Assembly (NCBI GenBank): GCA_034509925.1
Contig: CM067530.1
Location: forward strand, 4,294,501-4,358,500
Length of the DNA: 64,000 nucleotides
From: Hirudinaria manillensis
Taxonomy: Eukaryota; Annelida; Clitellata; Hirudinida; Hirudinidae
Reading direction: 5' to 3'
Positions within the stretch are counted from its first letter, which is position 1. Every line of letters starts with the position of its first letter. The notes under the pieces were generated by a model, which did not search any database, was not told the DNA's origin, and worked only from the letters and a program-made list of their open reading frames with translations. The position numbers were made by a program, and so were the translations under genes. This document shows, piece after piece, positions 37,893 to 51,269 of this stretch.

Positions 37893-39073
37893 ACATTATA
37901 ACTTATTATTATAATAACTTCCGAATGTAACAGAATGTCATGCAGGACTCTTGTCACAGCAACAATGTTGAGTATTTAAAAATTACTTGATTGAATGACA
38001 AGTGAAAAGATTCATTGAACTTATTGCGTCATACTCGAGTTATTATTGTGTCATGTTGTTTGCCTAAACAGCAAATCCTTAAGCATTTGGCTCTTTGTAA
38101 AAAAGCCAAAGCCAAGTCCATAAATTACGTTTTTTAAATAAAAATAATAATGATTTTTAAATAATAATAATGATAATTTATATAATAACAGTAATAATAG
38201 CAATAACGATAACCTTGGTGGTGATGAAAATGATTTTCTTTAAGTTAATGTTTGTTTAAGAATATCTCACGCCATTAGTTAAACCGACTCGTTAGAAATT
38301 TCGAGGAAAAACTCTTGTCTTCAAAGATTTAATCGATTTTAAGACTTTTAATTTTGGACATTTGCTCTTTTTTTGTTTATTTTTTTAGGATTGCAATTAA
38401 AAACGGATAATTGCGGAGATTTGGGTTAAGTTTAAAAGCACTGCTGTTAATGTTTTCATAAAAAGCAAAAAAGTTGTACTTATTTGCAGCAGGCAAATTG
38501 AAGGCTTTGGCTTTGTCACAGAGATGGTTGTCATAAATCTTTGAATAAATTATATGAAAATCTGTCGTAAATGCTAATAATATAATATAATTAGTAATTT
38601 AGTGTTTATAGTGATTTTTTTAGAAGGCACCAAATTTCCATAAAATATTGCGCCTATTGCTATAACTTTTTGCAACAATTGCCACGATCATCTTTTCTAG
38701 AAAAACAGACTTGACTTCTTCACAAGACACAACAAACATATAAAACTGTGTACTACTACTACAGTGTACTTATTGAGTACTGATTCATCTAAGGTCGAAA
38801 AATATTGCGCGCATTGATATGACAAATTCAAATCGTATGGGAATGTTAGTATGATGTCACTTGAAGTTCAAAATTCACAGTTGGCACGCCGAGTTTATAA
38901 ATGAAATGTAAACAAAGTTTTTAAAATAACATTTAAGGATAAATCAAGATAAAGGCCTGAGGAAAACAACGACTCGAGAGAGATTTTAAATTCTTTGGTT
39001 ACTATTGATCACTTCTTCGTATTTGCGAAGAAATAATTCAGCGGAAAGCTACACGTCGAGCGATAAGGGAATG

Positions 39074-41422
39074 TTAGTAAGTTGTTGTCATCGATTGTTT
39101 TGTCATCGGTCGATTCGTGATCGATGATGCTCGATCGGTTTGAAGCTTTTTACTTGGTTCAGTCGAGGATTTCAGTTCAGTTACAATTGGTCGGGTGCTG
39201 TCTCTTTTCTCTGACAATCCATCAGTGGAAGGTCGTGCAGTGATGGTCATGGAATGATTATAGACGTTCGTAAAGTTTTCGAATGCTGTGATGAACTTGG
39301 ACGCTGGACAAAATAAAAAATTACGTTTATTATCAATGTAATTATATTTATTATTAATGTAATTTCTGAGAGAAGCAAGACAAATTATTAAATTCCCTGC
39401 CAGTAAAAACTGGAAGCACATTTTGACACCATCCGTTGCAAAGGGAAAGGGTTGTTTGGTTAATACATTTGAATCATATATACTATCATCATCATCACCA
39501 TCATCGACCAATCAACTTACAACGAAGCACGGGTAAATAAAAGAAGAAAAAAAAACCAATAGAAATCCGTTGCAAAAAATTCTCACTTTCGTTTCGACTC
39601 GTCTGAGTGCTTTCGTTCTGAGGCCAAAAGTGTGCTGTTGTCTTAATGTCCTGATGTTTATTCGTGACTGGAAAAGAGAGGTCAACAACAATTAGTCGAA
39701 CTCATAAATACTGCGCCAAATGAATAGCTAAGCATGTGGAACAACGAGCGCTTGTAAATCATTTCGAAGATTTATCAATCGTCGTGTTATACGATAGCGA
39801 AAGAAAAGACAGGAGATTGTCAATGTTTGCCGAGAAATGTGACTCCGTGAAGTCTAAATGCCTTGCATTTGCTCACGTAAACAGCAACCTTGAGTTTCAC
39901 TTCCTAGGTGGCATCATGATGAAGACGACGACGAAGAATATTATATTATAATATATTATATTATATCATATCATATCATATCACATCATATCATATCATA
40001 TCATATCATATCATATTATATTATATTATATAACACAATATATCACTGACGGCAGTCGTGCTTCTGTAGTCTGCCATTTATTTAATTTGAGCAATTAATT
40101 AATTCTTATTTTCGGGCGTTTTGCAAAGTAATAATAATAACAATAAAATAATTAGGCAAAGAAACATCAAACAGATGTTTGTAGCATGGTATTGCTTGCG
40201 CTGGGGAATGCGATTACAATATGTCCCGGGGTGATCAGGCCCAGAAGGGGATGTTAGTTAAGGTATTCGATGATCGCGTTTGCTATTGGACGACTGTTTT
40301 TGGCTGAGAAAATAAAGGGGAAAAAATAATTACTATATTAATGTATTTCCTATCTTTTTATGTAATGTCATTAATTTTTTCTTTAATTTCAATTACACAA
40401 AAGAAGTGTTAAAGAACTGTGGGCCTCTTGTTGAATCATCCCTTTTCATAAAACAAATATAGTGAAATACTTTTTCTACAAATCTACCTACAAATGACTT
40501 TCAAAGTAAAATCTCATAATTAATAACATAATGAATAATAAATCGGATTTAATAATTAGCTCACCTCCAAAGTAAATGCCAACTCCGAGGGCAACTGCCA
40601 ACAATACCAAGAAGAGGAAAACGATCGCAACTATTATAACGACTCGCTTGTTTTGCCACAGCTCCAGGCATTTCCCGCCATGTTTGTTTGGATTCGGTTC
40701 GGAATTTTTCGGCTCAGTCGTGCTTTTCCAGTTGGAGCCGTGAAGTTTATCCGCCAAAGAGTTTTCGATGTTTTGTACTTGGAGGCGTTTCAGGTCGTGA
40801 CTCGAGAGGGTAGGAAGAGGTCTGACCGTGTCTCCGTCGTAGATGTGTCTTCTTAGTTTGAATTCGTGAACCGAAGTAAGCGTACTTCTGTTGCACTGCG
40901 AACTCAGGTCGATGCTGTGTTTTTCTCGAGACGTCAAGTCCGAGGCAGTTCTTCGAGGTCCGAATAACTTGAAGCTGAGATGGTTCTGGCGGTTCTGATC
41001 GAACATCCCTTCCAAGGGAGAAAGGGTTTTGGCGGGTTCAAAACGAGGTAAACGGAAGTTTACGGGGTGAAAGGTTCCATCAAAGTTCAAGTCGTCCAGT
41101 GATTGGTTGCCAATACCCTGAGAAAATGTTTTTATTCGATTAATAAATATTATGTATAATTAATATTCAAAGTTTATCTAGTTTACTGCATTTGAAAATT
41201 GGTACGAAACTGGTTGAGTTCAGGTGAATAGATATTTAATAACGTCCAGCAAACCGGTATATTACTAAGAAGTGTTACTAATAATAATAATTCATTTTAT
41301 ACCATAATCATTCAGTTATTATTTCTTTAGAAATAATAGAATAAAAGTTATTATAATAAATTAAAGTAAAGTAAATTAAATTAAAGATGGCTAACCCTGT
41401 ATAGTTTCAGTTCGTCAGACAT
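39074..41422 (-). CDS. Orphan single-pass (type II) membrane protein
   Basis: I do not recognise this family. Exons: 41422-41396 (MSDELKLYR), 41117-40565, 39667-39587, 39303-39074, giving 296 residues with phase closing. There is no N-terminal signal peptide. A single strong transmembrane helix (VVIIVAIVFLFLVLLAVAL, about residues 170-193) follows Lys-Arg (QNKRV), so the first 170 residues are predicted cytoplasmic and the last 105 outside. The cytoplasmic part contains an Arg/Ser-rich segment and DLKRL/NIENSLADKL. The outer part is Ser/Thr-rich with several Asn-X-Ser/Thr sites (NES, NFT, NHS), suggesting glycosylation. It has no catalytic motif and no Cys-rich fold. The splice joins are my inference. 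Confidence 0.6.
39943..40032. repeat. Pentanucleotide TATTA/TATCA array
   Basis: A 5-bp A/T repeat of the same unit class as 8082-8388, here drifting from TATTA to TATCA and back. It lies in an intron of the orphan membrane-protein gene. Confidence 0.93.
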
Positions 41423-43145
41423 GCTGAGAAAATTGTATCGCAAAATAGTCCTGCATTATTTTTTCAATTTTTGGCAAAATTAAATGAAATATCTTTTTAT
41501 TGAATGGTTTCTTTATTGACGAACAAAGGCTGGTTTCAATTAATAAATTAAATTTTAAAAAATTAAAAAGTCCAGTTCAACGTATCTTTTACAAATATTT
41601 AGTTTCCTGAAATAAAAATGAACGTCCAAAGGAGCTGTTAATAAATCGCAAAATGTTAATAAATGGTGACATTTTTGGAAACCCGTCTGTCATTAAGTTT
41701 TGCTTTGAGCAGGACAATGGTTAGGCATTGTATTTACAGCTTACAATATGAACTTTGTTATAACTGGGCTATGAAAAGTAATTCAATTGTCACCAATCAA
41801 TGAAAGATATTTATTTTTTTGGAAAAACCTGGGCAGTGGTTTCCCACCTGCAACGATGAAGTGGTCGTGAATGAATTAATTTCAATTGACATTCAATTCG
41901 ATTTTAAAAGGAATTTTCAGACGGAGTCAACTGCGATTTTCGCACTTTCCTCACCCGGTTAATTTGCAATAGTCAGTTAATAACAATTACTTACAATTAC
42001 GAAGAAATACTTAAATAAAAATAAGTGAAAATTAAGATTTTGATTGTGACCAATTCGCAAATAATTTCAAGCGGATGTTTAATATATACATGGTAAAAAA
42101 TACATTTATTTGCAAATAGTATTATTATTATTATGCAACTGCGCCACAGGATGCCTTAAACTTTAAGCAAAGTTTGATGGGGTGCCTAGCAATTATTTGT
42201 TTTATTCACGTGACTTCACGATGTTGATCACGTGATCACCCTCGGCGAATATTATTAGCTTTGACAAAAAATTACATGGAAATGTCCTAATTATTTGCTT
42301 TAATAAATTGAAAATAATTTTATTGTTCGCGTTTCCAACGTTAATCAATTTCACGTTTGATTTCCTGCCAGCATTCAAGTCAGTCACTCGTGAAACCATT
42401 GTTAAACTTCCTTCCCTTTACGTCTCTTATCATGTAGTACATATTATTATTATTTCATTAATATTATCGTGTCATTGTCGCTATTATTATTACTGTTACT
42501 ACTATTATTATTATTGTTATTATTATGTAAATCCTTTGTACTCTGCCATTAACACTCTCTCACATTGAAGCAACAGATTAGTTCATTTTGCCTATTTATC
42601 ACTCACCTGGACCATTCGAGTGAATTAAAGATTATTTAGGATAAATTAAACATTTACAGACCAATATGGGCACATAGGATTAGTTAATTCCATGTTTCTC
42701 TGTAGGATCCATAAATCTATAAATTTAATATTCAACATAATTCCCTACAATTCAATAATTTCTCCTACGCACGATCGCATTCATTCATTAATCGACAGAA
42801 TCTTTTCCAATATTAAATGATGTTATATCCTTGATTAACATCAGCACCTTGGAAATGATGTCCTTCGAGCTCTCGAGTGATGAAGCTTCACCATGTAATC
42901 ATGTCAATTATTTAAAAGTCTGCTTTCCAATTCGTAGATCGCATCAAAGAACCGCAAATTATTTCTGCAAACAAATTATAATTTCTAAATTATACTCGCT
43001 TCAATCGGTCAAAGCTTCTGAAATTTATTTCCATCAATTTGAGTCGTGCTAGCTGTCGTCCTACAGCATGTGCGGTCATGCGAAACGTATAAATATTAAG
43101 TCGGTAATTAAAACGTTTCCATCGAAATCCAATTTCGTGTCGACC
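41423..43145. other. Intergenic region between orphan membrane gene and SNRNP27
   Basis: 1.7 kb, AT-rich, with a small ATT/TTA microsatellite near 42465-42530. No exon is supported. Open frames at 42308-42568 and 42831-43052 lack splice or family support. Confidence 0.5.
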
Positions 43146-45248
43146 TCAATGGACCGGATCCAGCGGCCTGTTGAATCCTCCCACACGGTTCATGTATTGC
43201 CTGGTCGGGTTTAATGAATAAGTTAATGAGTTAATAAATTAAGGAGTTTAAAATATCCCATTAATAAACATTTATGCAACTCAAGGTTTGTTACAATCAA
43301 ATGCCTTTGTATGTTAAGAATATTTAAATTCTAATTTCATCATCGCACCTGTATTTTCTCTTGATGTTGATCCTCGAGGTTCCTTGGTCATTGCCACCCA
43401 CCTTCTTGCCCTAATTAACAATAATTTGCATAAAACGGCCTTTAAAGCATGTTGCTTGAACTTCACAATGAATGCATAAGTAAAAAAAACTTGTTAAATT
43501 AAATAAATTGGGAAATCCTGCCTCACAACAATCAGGGTTAGGGTGTCATTTTGTGAAACCCGATAAAACACCAAAACTATAATAGTCATCATCATCACCA
43601 CCGTTTTATGATTAATACCATGTCATTAAAGTTAACATGCACTTTTCTCGACGCCCAACCTTGGTGGTGTCAAAGGTCGCGAACCCCATCAGCTTCTTCA
43701 TCATCTGGTCGTCCTCGTTGCTGGGTTCAGCAGCTTTATCTGTTAAGTCGACGGCTGAAACAAAACAAATGCAATGCAAATTAAAGAGTTGTTCCATTTC
43801 TTAAAGCAAATGTTCACCCGTGACAAGCAAAAGATTTCCAAGTTAAAATGTTAAAATAATCACTCAACAACATTCATCTCAGTCTCATACTACTTTTTAA
43901 AAATCTCATATTTTTTTTGAAAACTGAAATGCAAATGCATTTTAGTGATATGTGGAATGGTTCAGTTTGTTCAGCAAAAACAGATACTGATCCTCATCAT
44001 CAGAATGACCTTTATAATACTATCAATTATATCTGGAATTGAGCAACAAAGAACCAAACTTACGATTGTTTACAGTCGTGTTGGCAGGGGCAACGATTTC
44101 TCCTGCTCTCTGCTCGCAAACAAATACGACATCATCATCTTTAGATCTGCAACGTGAAATTATTAATTATTTATTAACTGGAAAAAATTATCATCGAATA
44201 ACTTGTTAGCATTCATATCCTCTTGAATAACAACAGCAGAATCACTCGTTATATGAACAAAAAAATTATTCACCTATATTATGCATAAACAACTTCTCAC
44301 TAATTAATTAATCTGTTTAATTAAATAATAAATTTTAATAATTCAATGACCGACCGAGACCTACTCCTCCTCCTCGAGTTGTGATCCCTCTGTGACCTAT
44401 GACCCCTCGAAGCAGAGTCACCCCTTCTCCTGTGACCCCGGGGAGATCTTGACTTCGATCGTGACTTTGTTCTGTCTCCACCTTTAAAAAGATGGATGTC
44501 AAAATTAAAGTCTAATTGAATCAAAAAGAATTTTTTCTAAATTATTAGCCATGACAGCAACATATCGAAGATATTTAACATGATGACAGCATAACTAATT
44601 AAATTAAAAGCTGTATTATACATTTTAATAGAACATTTAAAAGTCTATTAAATCCAATCGTACAATGATTAATGTGAGGCCCAGCATATTTATAATGAGT
44701 AACTCCATTGTGCTAGTAGCACTATTCATCTTTTGATCTTAAATTTATATATTATTTATAATATTTGTAATTTAAATCTTTAAACTAAATTATGGTTTGG
44801 AGAATGCTTAAAATCTCACGTCTCCTCTTCCTCTCCTGGTCTCCCCTGTCTCTTCCCCTTGATCTAGATCGAGATCTGGACCTGTGTCGTCTCTTGGTAT
44901 CTAAAAACAAAAGTTTATTAAAACTTCACGATAGTTTAGTGGTCCATCAACATAAACATAAGATATAAATGAACATAAAGAAGAAAGTCAGACTCGTTAC
45001 TGGGGTCACCATAATGTTACCTTACATTAAATTCGGGTAATTACATCACAGTTTCAAGTGAATTTAACCCTTTCGATTTACAAATTTTGGTGGTTTATGA
45101 CTAAACACCTTCAACAGGCGATTAAGCTACAACAATTTTATTTTCTTATTACCTCTAAACTGAACAATTATTCAGATTAAGATGGTACGATTAAGAAAAA
45201 AATATGATATAAACCTTTACGTGGAGAGCGACTTTTATCTATGGCCAT
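43146..45248 (-). CDS. SNRNP27: U4/U6.U5 tri-snRNP-associated 27 kDa protein
   Basis: This is a component of the spliceosomal tri-snRNP. Exons: 45248-45215, 44900-44820, 44481-44355, 44146-44064, 43754-43660, 43410-43349, 43200-43146. They give 178 residues (human 155) with phase closing at all six introns. The N-terminal half is an RS domain (KSRSPRK, RHRSRSRSRSRGRDR, SRSKSRSPRGHRRR). The C-terminus is the conserved family module: MMKKLMGFATFDTTK, GKKVGG, NIKRKYRQYMNR and VGGFNRPLD, split over three exons. The middle (residues roughly 80-105) is unlike the human protein. This is a clear orthologue by its C-terminus and its start is well supported. Confidence 0.93.
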
Positions 45249-46496
45249 AACACTATTTTCAAGCGCAAGCGTCACCCGATATTGTTTATTTTTTAAAAAC
45301 GCTAACCATAAACTGAGAAGGATTTAATTTTGCGAATAATGGGTATATCAAATTTGTTATTAATAAATCACTTTCACGAATTTTGACTTTTTAATTAATA
45401 GAACATTTAACTATTATCACATATTGCTTCGATACGCAAATAATCAATGTCGAAAATTTAACATATTATTACATATATCTAATTTTTCTAGCTAGCTGAC
45501 TTAATAAAATTAGAACTATAATACTGGGATGCAAAACACAACTCCGGTAACGGAGCATTCCAGCATGTTCTAAAATCCGCAAAAAAATACATTTTTGATG
45601 CAATTAAAAATGTTTATGACATTGTGATTTAAAGATAGCGCATGCGCCAGCGGAAAAAACTTTTGACACCCATTCCCGAATCTCACATTAATCGCTGTCC
45701 GAACAGGCGCGAACCCAATTAACAAACCATTTGCTCCCGCATATCTGGATTCACTCATAAAACCCGACTTCACGGCTAATCATCCATAAAGTACCGAACC
45801 CCAAAACCTATTAATAATCCAAAATTAGCATGCCCTGCTTCACTCAGTTGCCCAGCTTATCTCTGCACTAACTTTGCTGTGGCATAACAAAACGGAAACT
45901 AAGTACCAAGGAGGCGTAATAAACACAAGGCAAAACAATCAACCAAATTAGATTAATAACAAAATGCGTCTAAGCATCACTTTGCGACTTCATAAAAACC
46001 ACTGGTTGAACTTGTTCCAGGATCACACTACATGGTTGAATTTTATACATAAAATCTAATTTTATTTTTAGATATCAAGAAATCTGTCCAAGCAATAAAC
46101 ACAAAACTCCACAATTCAATTCATCAGTCCCACATTGTGTCATTGCAAAATTAATGTTTCAGAACAACTTGTAAGCAATCCTTCTAAACTCCACCGCAAT
46201 TGTTTTCATTAATCAACAAATCATCCTGACCTGATATAACCTGAAATGGAAAACATTCCAGCTACAATCCAACAACAATAAGATTAACTTGCTCCAATGT
46301 AAAAATATGATGTGCCATAAGGGAAAGTAACCAAAGCATGGCAAGAATTGAATTTACTCCTTTTAAGATGTTAAACCAAACATTCCTTTTATTCATCAAT
46401 AATATTGTCTCTCAACCAATTCATATTATTTAAGACATTCCAAACAAAAACACCAATCTATTGTAGTAGACGTAGCATTCCTACTCACATAACTGA
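45249..46496. other. Intergenic region between SNRNP27 and hnRNP gene 1
   Basis: 1.25 kb. It should contain the SNRNP27 promoter and the 3' UTR of hnRNP gene 1 (TTTATT near 46388 reads AATAAA on the minus strand). The small minus-strand frame at 45570-45773 has no family features. Nothing else seen. Confidence 0.5.
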
Positions 46497-47862
46497 TTAA
46501 TTTTGACCATAACTTCCTGGGGTGTAATTGTTGCCGTAAGGGGTGGGGGCAGGCGGGTTTCCGTACGGTCCTGGTGCTCTCTGCTGATGCCTGTTACCTT
46601 TCATGGCACCTCCGCCGTAATTGCTTCCGTAGGAAGAACCGAAGGAGTAGTAATCATTTCCTGTTAATAGAAAAATTTAGATTTAATAATCTCAATTGAC
46701 CAATTTTCAAAGTGTAGATTTATACCTCCATAACCATTGTTGTAACCAGCACCCTGATTCCACATTGCTGGTGAGTTTTGATCCCATTCACCATATCCAC
46801 CCATTTGGCCGTCTGACCAAATAGAACAAATTGTTAAAACATTGTATCACAAGCTAATCGCCGGTTAAGACTTACTTCCATAACCGCCAGAGTAGTTATT
46901 CATTCCGTAATCTGGCCTTCCAGGGAATCTACCTGGCCTGTTTGGAGGCATACCGCCTCTGGCCTGGTTCATGCCACCCCAGCCTCTTGCAGGCCCACCA
47001 ACACCTCCTCTGGCATCCTTCTCCACTGCTTTTTTGACTTCTACTCTAACATCTTTTATTGTGTGATATTTTAATACTACAAAGGATAAAAGTACCTTCT
47101 AAGTATATAAGTTATTTATTTTTATAATAAATGATAACTGTCTTGTAACTTACAAACTATTTTATCGACAGAATCAGTATCATCATAAGTTAGAAAGCAG
47201 AATCCTCTATTCTTCCCCGTCATTTTATCAGTAACCATATCGATCGATACTACGTTACCGAACCTAGAAAAGTATTCCCTTAATTCATTTTCATCTAGTG
47301 GCTCCCTAAGACCACCAATGAAAACTTTCTTAACGGGTTGGTGCAGCTCTGTTTTATTTGCCTCCTATGAAAAACAGTTGTATTATAATACAACACCACA
47401 ATATTTGTGTTCACACTATATTACACATTATCTAGCAATTAATTAATGAACTAATCTCTGGCTCTCACCTTTCTTGGCATGGCCCTCTTAGGATCCACCT
47501 GTTTGCCATCAACAATGTGCGGCCTCTCTGACATGCATCTGTCTACCATTTCTGCCTCATTGAACGTTATAAAGCCGAAGCACTTTGAACGACCAGTATT
47601 GGAGTCTCTCATCACAATGCAATCCACAATTTCACCCCATTTTGAGTAAAATGTTTTCAAGCTTTCGTCGGTGGTATCGATATGTAAGCCACCGATGAAC
47701 AATTTTTTAAATTGGTCGGTGTCTTGAGACTAAAAATTCGATGGTTATATTATTTTCGAACGATGATTCGGCGCGATGATGCCGATCGACACATGATAAT
47801 GCTCATCGAATATATTCGTTTAACAAAAAACTATCACTTACTTCAGCATTCTCGTTAGACAT
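46497..47862 (-). CDS. hnRNP A/B-type RNA-binding protein, tandem copy 1
   Basis: Nuclear RNA-binding protein with two RRMs and a Gly-rich tail, the layout of hnRNP A1/A2B1 and insect squid/hrp proteins, which bind pre-mRNA and affect splicing, export and stability. Exons: 47862-47842, 47729-47469, 47364-47154, 47076-46876, 46812-46726, 46660-46497, giving 314 residues. RRM1 has RNP2 LFIGGL and RNP1 KCFGFITF. RRM2 has VFIGGL and NRGFCFLTY. The linker PKRAMPRK is typical. The tail is rich in Gly, Tyr, Asn and Arg, including RGG-like GRFPGRP, and is split over three exons. Copy 2 follows upstream in the same direction, and the shared RRM intron positions show that the two arose by duplication. 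Confidence 0.92.
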
Positions 47863-48827
47863 TTTCTGATTCAACAATTTAAAAAACGCGTGAATTTGCT
47901 CGACCGTATCGACAAATGCCGCTCACCGAATTAGTCTCGGAAAAACATCGAAGATTATATGTGGCCAATTCTTTTTAAAAACTTTTATTTAAATTTATAA
48001 ATAGACAATTTTATTAAAATAAAATGCAACATTGTTTTTTTTTTAATTTATCAGAATACCATTAATAAAATTTAGATGACATCCCTAAATCATATATTTC
48101 ACATTCAACGCACCCACACTTATCAAATCCGTATTTTTCAAGAAATATATTAGAATCTAAATAAATATTGTCGACGACTTAAAAATATATTAGATACCCA
48201 CCTCACTCTCTTTAACATGGCCGCTCGCGACGCGAGAATTCCACTCATTGAAAATATTAGGCCCTAATCACTGGGCAGCTCTGGCATATTAAATAAACGC
48301 AACAATATAAATTATAATACGTACCACACTCGTCTAAAATTGCAAACCAATGTAAGTCACGCCTCTGCATCATCATTCCACAATCCTCATACACTCACTT
48401 TGTTGGATTTAATTGAGAAAAATAGATCACTCCCAACATAGCTAAACCAGAGGCTGTCATCTGAAAGCCTAATGTTACCAAGACTACCCATCAACAAGTA
48501 ATACAAGTTTAATGCTTATTTGGTTCAACCCATGAGAGCCACGCAACATCCTTACAGCACATCATTTACGAACCCTTCGCCATAAATTAGATGTTATTGC
48601 TTAACCAATACCAATTTCACGTAGACAAAAAGGACAATATACTATTTCATACATTAGAATTCTTTCAAAAACACTTTATTAAATAGCACAAGTGGAAATT
48701 GTCATTAATGATTACAAATCCATAGATGAATCCTGAACATGCCCAGAATACTATCCTTTACAAATTACCAAATTTATTCTTTCAAAAATTTAACATGAGT
48801 GACATAAAACAATTCAACTCACATTCA
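47863..48827. other. Spacer between the two hnRNP genes
   Basis: 965 bp between the start of copy 1 and the stop of copy 2, both on the minus strand. It contains the copy 1 promoter and the copy 2 3' UTR (TTTATT near 48673, AATAAA on the minus strand). No exon seen. Confidence 0.5.
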
Positions 48828-50092
48828 TCAACTCTGAGGATAAGCACCAGCAGGATTCGAGTCATACTGGTATGGAGCAGATCCATTCGGAGCGGAACCA
48901 AGATTATTAGAATAAGGGGCTGCAGCACCACCATACGAAAAATTGGAGGCATTATTTGAATAGCTGGCATTGGAGTTTTTGTAAGGACCAGCAGCTCTTT
49001 GTGTGTGCCTGTTGCCTCTCATTGCTCCTCCTACATTATTTCCTCCATATCCTGAACCGAGTGGATACCCTGCACCTTGATAACCCTGGTTCCACATCTG
49101 TGGTGCATTCATGTTCCACTGACCATATCCTGGGTGCATGTCTGCCATACCATAAGGAGCACCATAACCAGCTGGCATTGGTCCATTGTTATGCTGGAAG
49201 CCTTGTCTGGCTGGGGCCATTCCACCCCTTCCAGGCATAGGTCCACCAAAACCCTTCCTGGCATCCCTTTCAACAGCCTTCTTGGCTTCAACTCTGATTT
49301 CTCTTATCGTGTGATACTTCAATACTGAAATGTAAAATATTATTTATTTAGTCATCCTTATGTTAATAGAAAATTGAATCTAAATGGTTTGAAACTCACA
49401 AACTATCTTATCAACAGAATCGGTATCATCGTAAGTTAGAAAGCAGAATCCTCTATTCTTCCCAGTATCCTTATCAGTAACCATATCGAATGCCACTACA
49501 TTACCGAACTTAGAAAAGTATTCTCTAATTTCGTTTTCAACTAGGTCCCTAAGACCACCGATGAAAACTTTCTTAACAGGTTGATGCATATCCAAATTTT
49601 TAGCTTCCTATTAAAAATATATACACACACGCATTGAATTATATTACCAGTTTCAAATTTTAAAAAATCCATCCTACTTTTCTTGGCATTGCTCTCTTTG
49701 GGTCAACCTGCTTGCCATCAACAACGTGAGGTCTTTCAAGCATGCATTTGTCCAAAGCTTCAGCATCAGAGAATGTTATGAATCCATAGCACTTCGAGCG
49801 ACCTGTGTTGGCATCTTTCATGACGATGCAGTCGATAAGATCTCCCCATTTCGAATAAAAAGCTCTCAAACTCTCATCTGTCGTTTCAATGTTCAATCCT
49901 CCAATGAACAACTTTTTCAGTTGACTCTCCTCCTGTAAGTCGATGTTTATAAATGTCACACCTAAATTATTATAGTACTTGGGTTTCCAAGTCATGCCAG
50001 TTCTTAAATGAATGAAAATGTTCTCGAAGCGCGCTAAATAATCAAAAATCAAAACTTACATCGCTCATATTGTTACCGTTGTTGTAAGACAT
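48828..50092 (-). CDS. hnRNP A/B-type RNA-binding protein, tandem copy 2
   Basis: Paralogue of copy 1. Exons: 50092-50060, 49932-49678, 49607-49400, 49324-48828, giving 330 residues. RRM1 has LFIGGL and KCYGFITF. RRM2 has VFIGGL and NRGFCFLTY. The Gly-rich tail (MPGRGGMAPARQG, YGAPYGMADMHPGYG) and its end (YDSNPAGAYPQS) are in one exon, whereas copy 1 splits its tail over three. Introns in the N-terminus, between the RRMs and after RRM2 fall at matching places in both genes. The tails are diverged but share segments such as MRGNRH/MKGNRH, so the duplication is not recent. Confidence 0.92.
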
Positions 50093-51269
50093 TCCGAACG
50101 TCGATATACTGTGCTTGCGCTGTAATGCTGAAACGCCCTAGCTAATACGCTTACAAATACTCTTCGAAACGATTGTTGTATGAGTAGGACCAAGGACAGG
50201 AAGATCATAAGTGTGCGAGACATAAAACTTTGCAATTTAAAATGCAATAAAATGTATTTGTAAAACAAAGCAATATTATTGACAAATTTGGGGAAAAAAA
50301 TTTTATCTGGGAAATGAGAATTTAAAATTGACTAAAATGTATTTTAAAATGTATAAAAGGCATTTATAGAATAAATAGCCGGTTTTATTTCATAGATCTA
50401 AATTCAACTAAGAAATGGTAACGAAATCCTGTGTCAAAGCTTGGAAAGTTGAACTGTGAGTAAAGATTATTAATTATTAAAGAAATACCATTTGACATTA
50501 AGATATGGGGAATATTAGGACACCACATCGAGGTTTCGAATCAAATCAAATTAACAAGACATTTTATTATCGTTAAGAGAATGTCTCAATTTTTTGAATC
50601 CTCAAAAAGTGTTGCTCTGCAGTGCTGTTGCAAGTCTTCGAGAAATCTAAAATACCACTTAAGTACGATATTATTTTCTCATTGAATAAATTAGACAACG
50701 AAAAATTTAATAAAGCGCTAACTAAATATTAAAACTATATAGTGGTTAAAACCTACCCCTCAACAACTAGAAGTTATTGTTGTTAGTTAAAATATTGATT
50801 TCGATGCATTTACGGACGATTGTATCGTAAAATGCAAATAACTTTAGAAATATTCACGTAACCCTTCTGCATCAGCATATTTTAACTACATAGAAATCTT
50901 ATAACTGCAATTGCAGTTGGCTATAGTTGCAATATTACTGTTATAGGCCTGAACTGTAATAATTAAGTTATAATTATAGTAAGTGTACGTGTTAGTCCTT
51001 GCATTTCATTTTGTGATTGAAAACACAAGACTATTAATAAGTTGGTAAGAAAAAGCTTAAAATCTAATTACATTCGCTGTTATTATTATATATGTTACTA
51101 CATTGTCAATTTTGTATCCCTTCATCTTAAAACTTCATTTATACAATTCGACAGACGCTTTATAACGTCGTAGATTTAAATACAGGAAATAATTTTTATT
51201 AAATCTACATAAAATTAACAAGACATTAGCGCAGATATAAGCAAAGTGCATGTAAAAATTAACGAGAAA
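50093..51269. other. Intergenic region between hnRNP copy 2 and THAP zinc-finger gene
   Basis: 1.2 kb AT-rich spacer. It contains the hnRNP copy 2 promoter and probably the zinc-finger 3' UTR (TTTATT near 51195). No further feature. Confidence 0.5.

Larger units (their letters stand above)
35849..39073. other. Intergenic region upstream of the bHLH gene
   Basis: 3.2 kb, strongly AT-rich, with no exon I can support. It holds AAT microsatellites (37095-37260, 37762-37892), a CA/CGCA run (37573-37610) and a CRE next to an ATTGG (TGACGTCA at 37415-37422). The plus-strand open frame at 36389-36589 has a cluster of ordinary-looking codons but no partner exon or family match. Confidence 0.5.

Noticed and set aside
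37729-37957. Poly-Ile and poly-Leu frames on both strands
   Set aside because: Produced by the AAT microsatellite.
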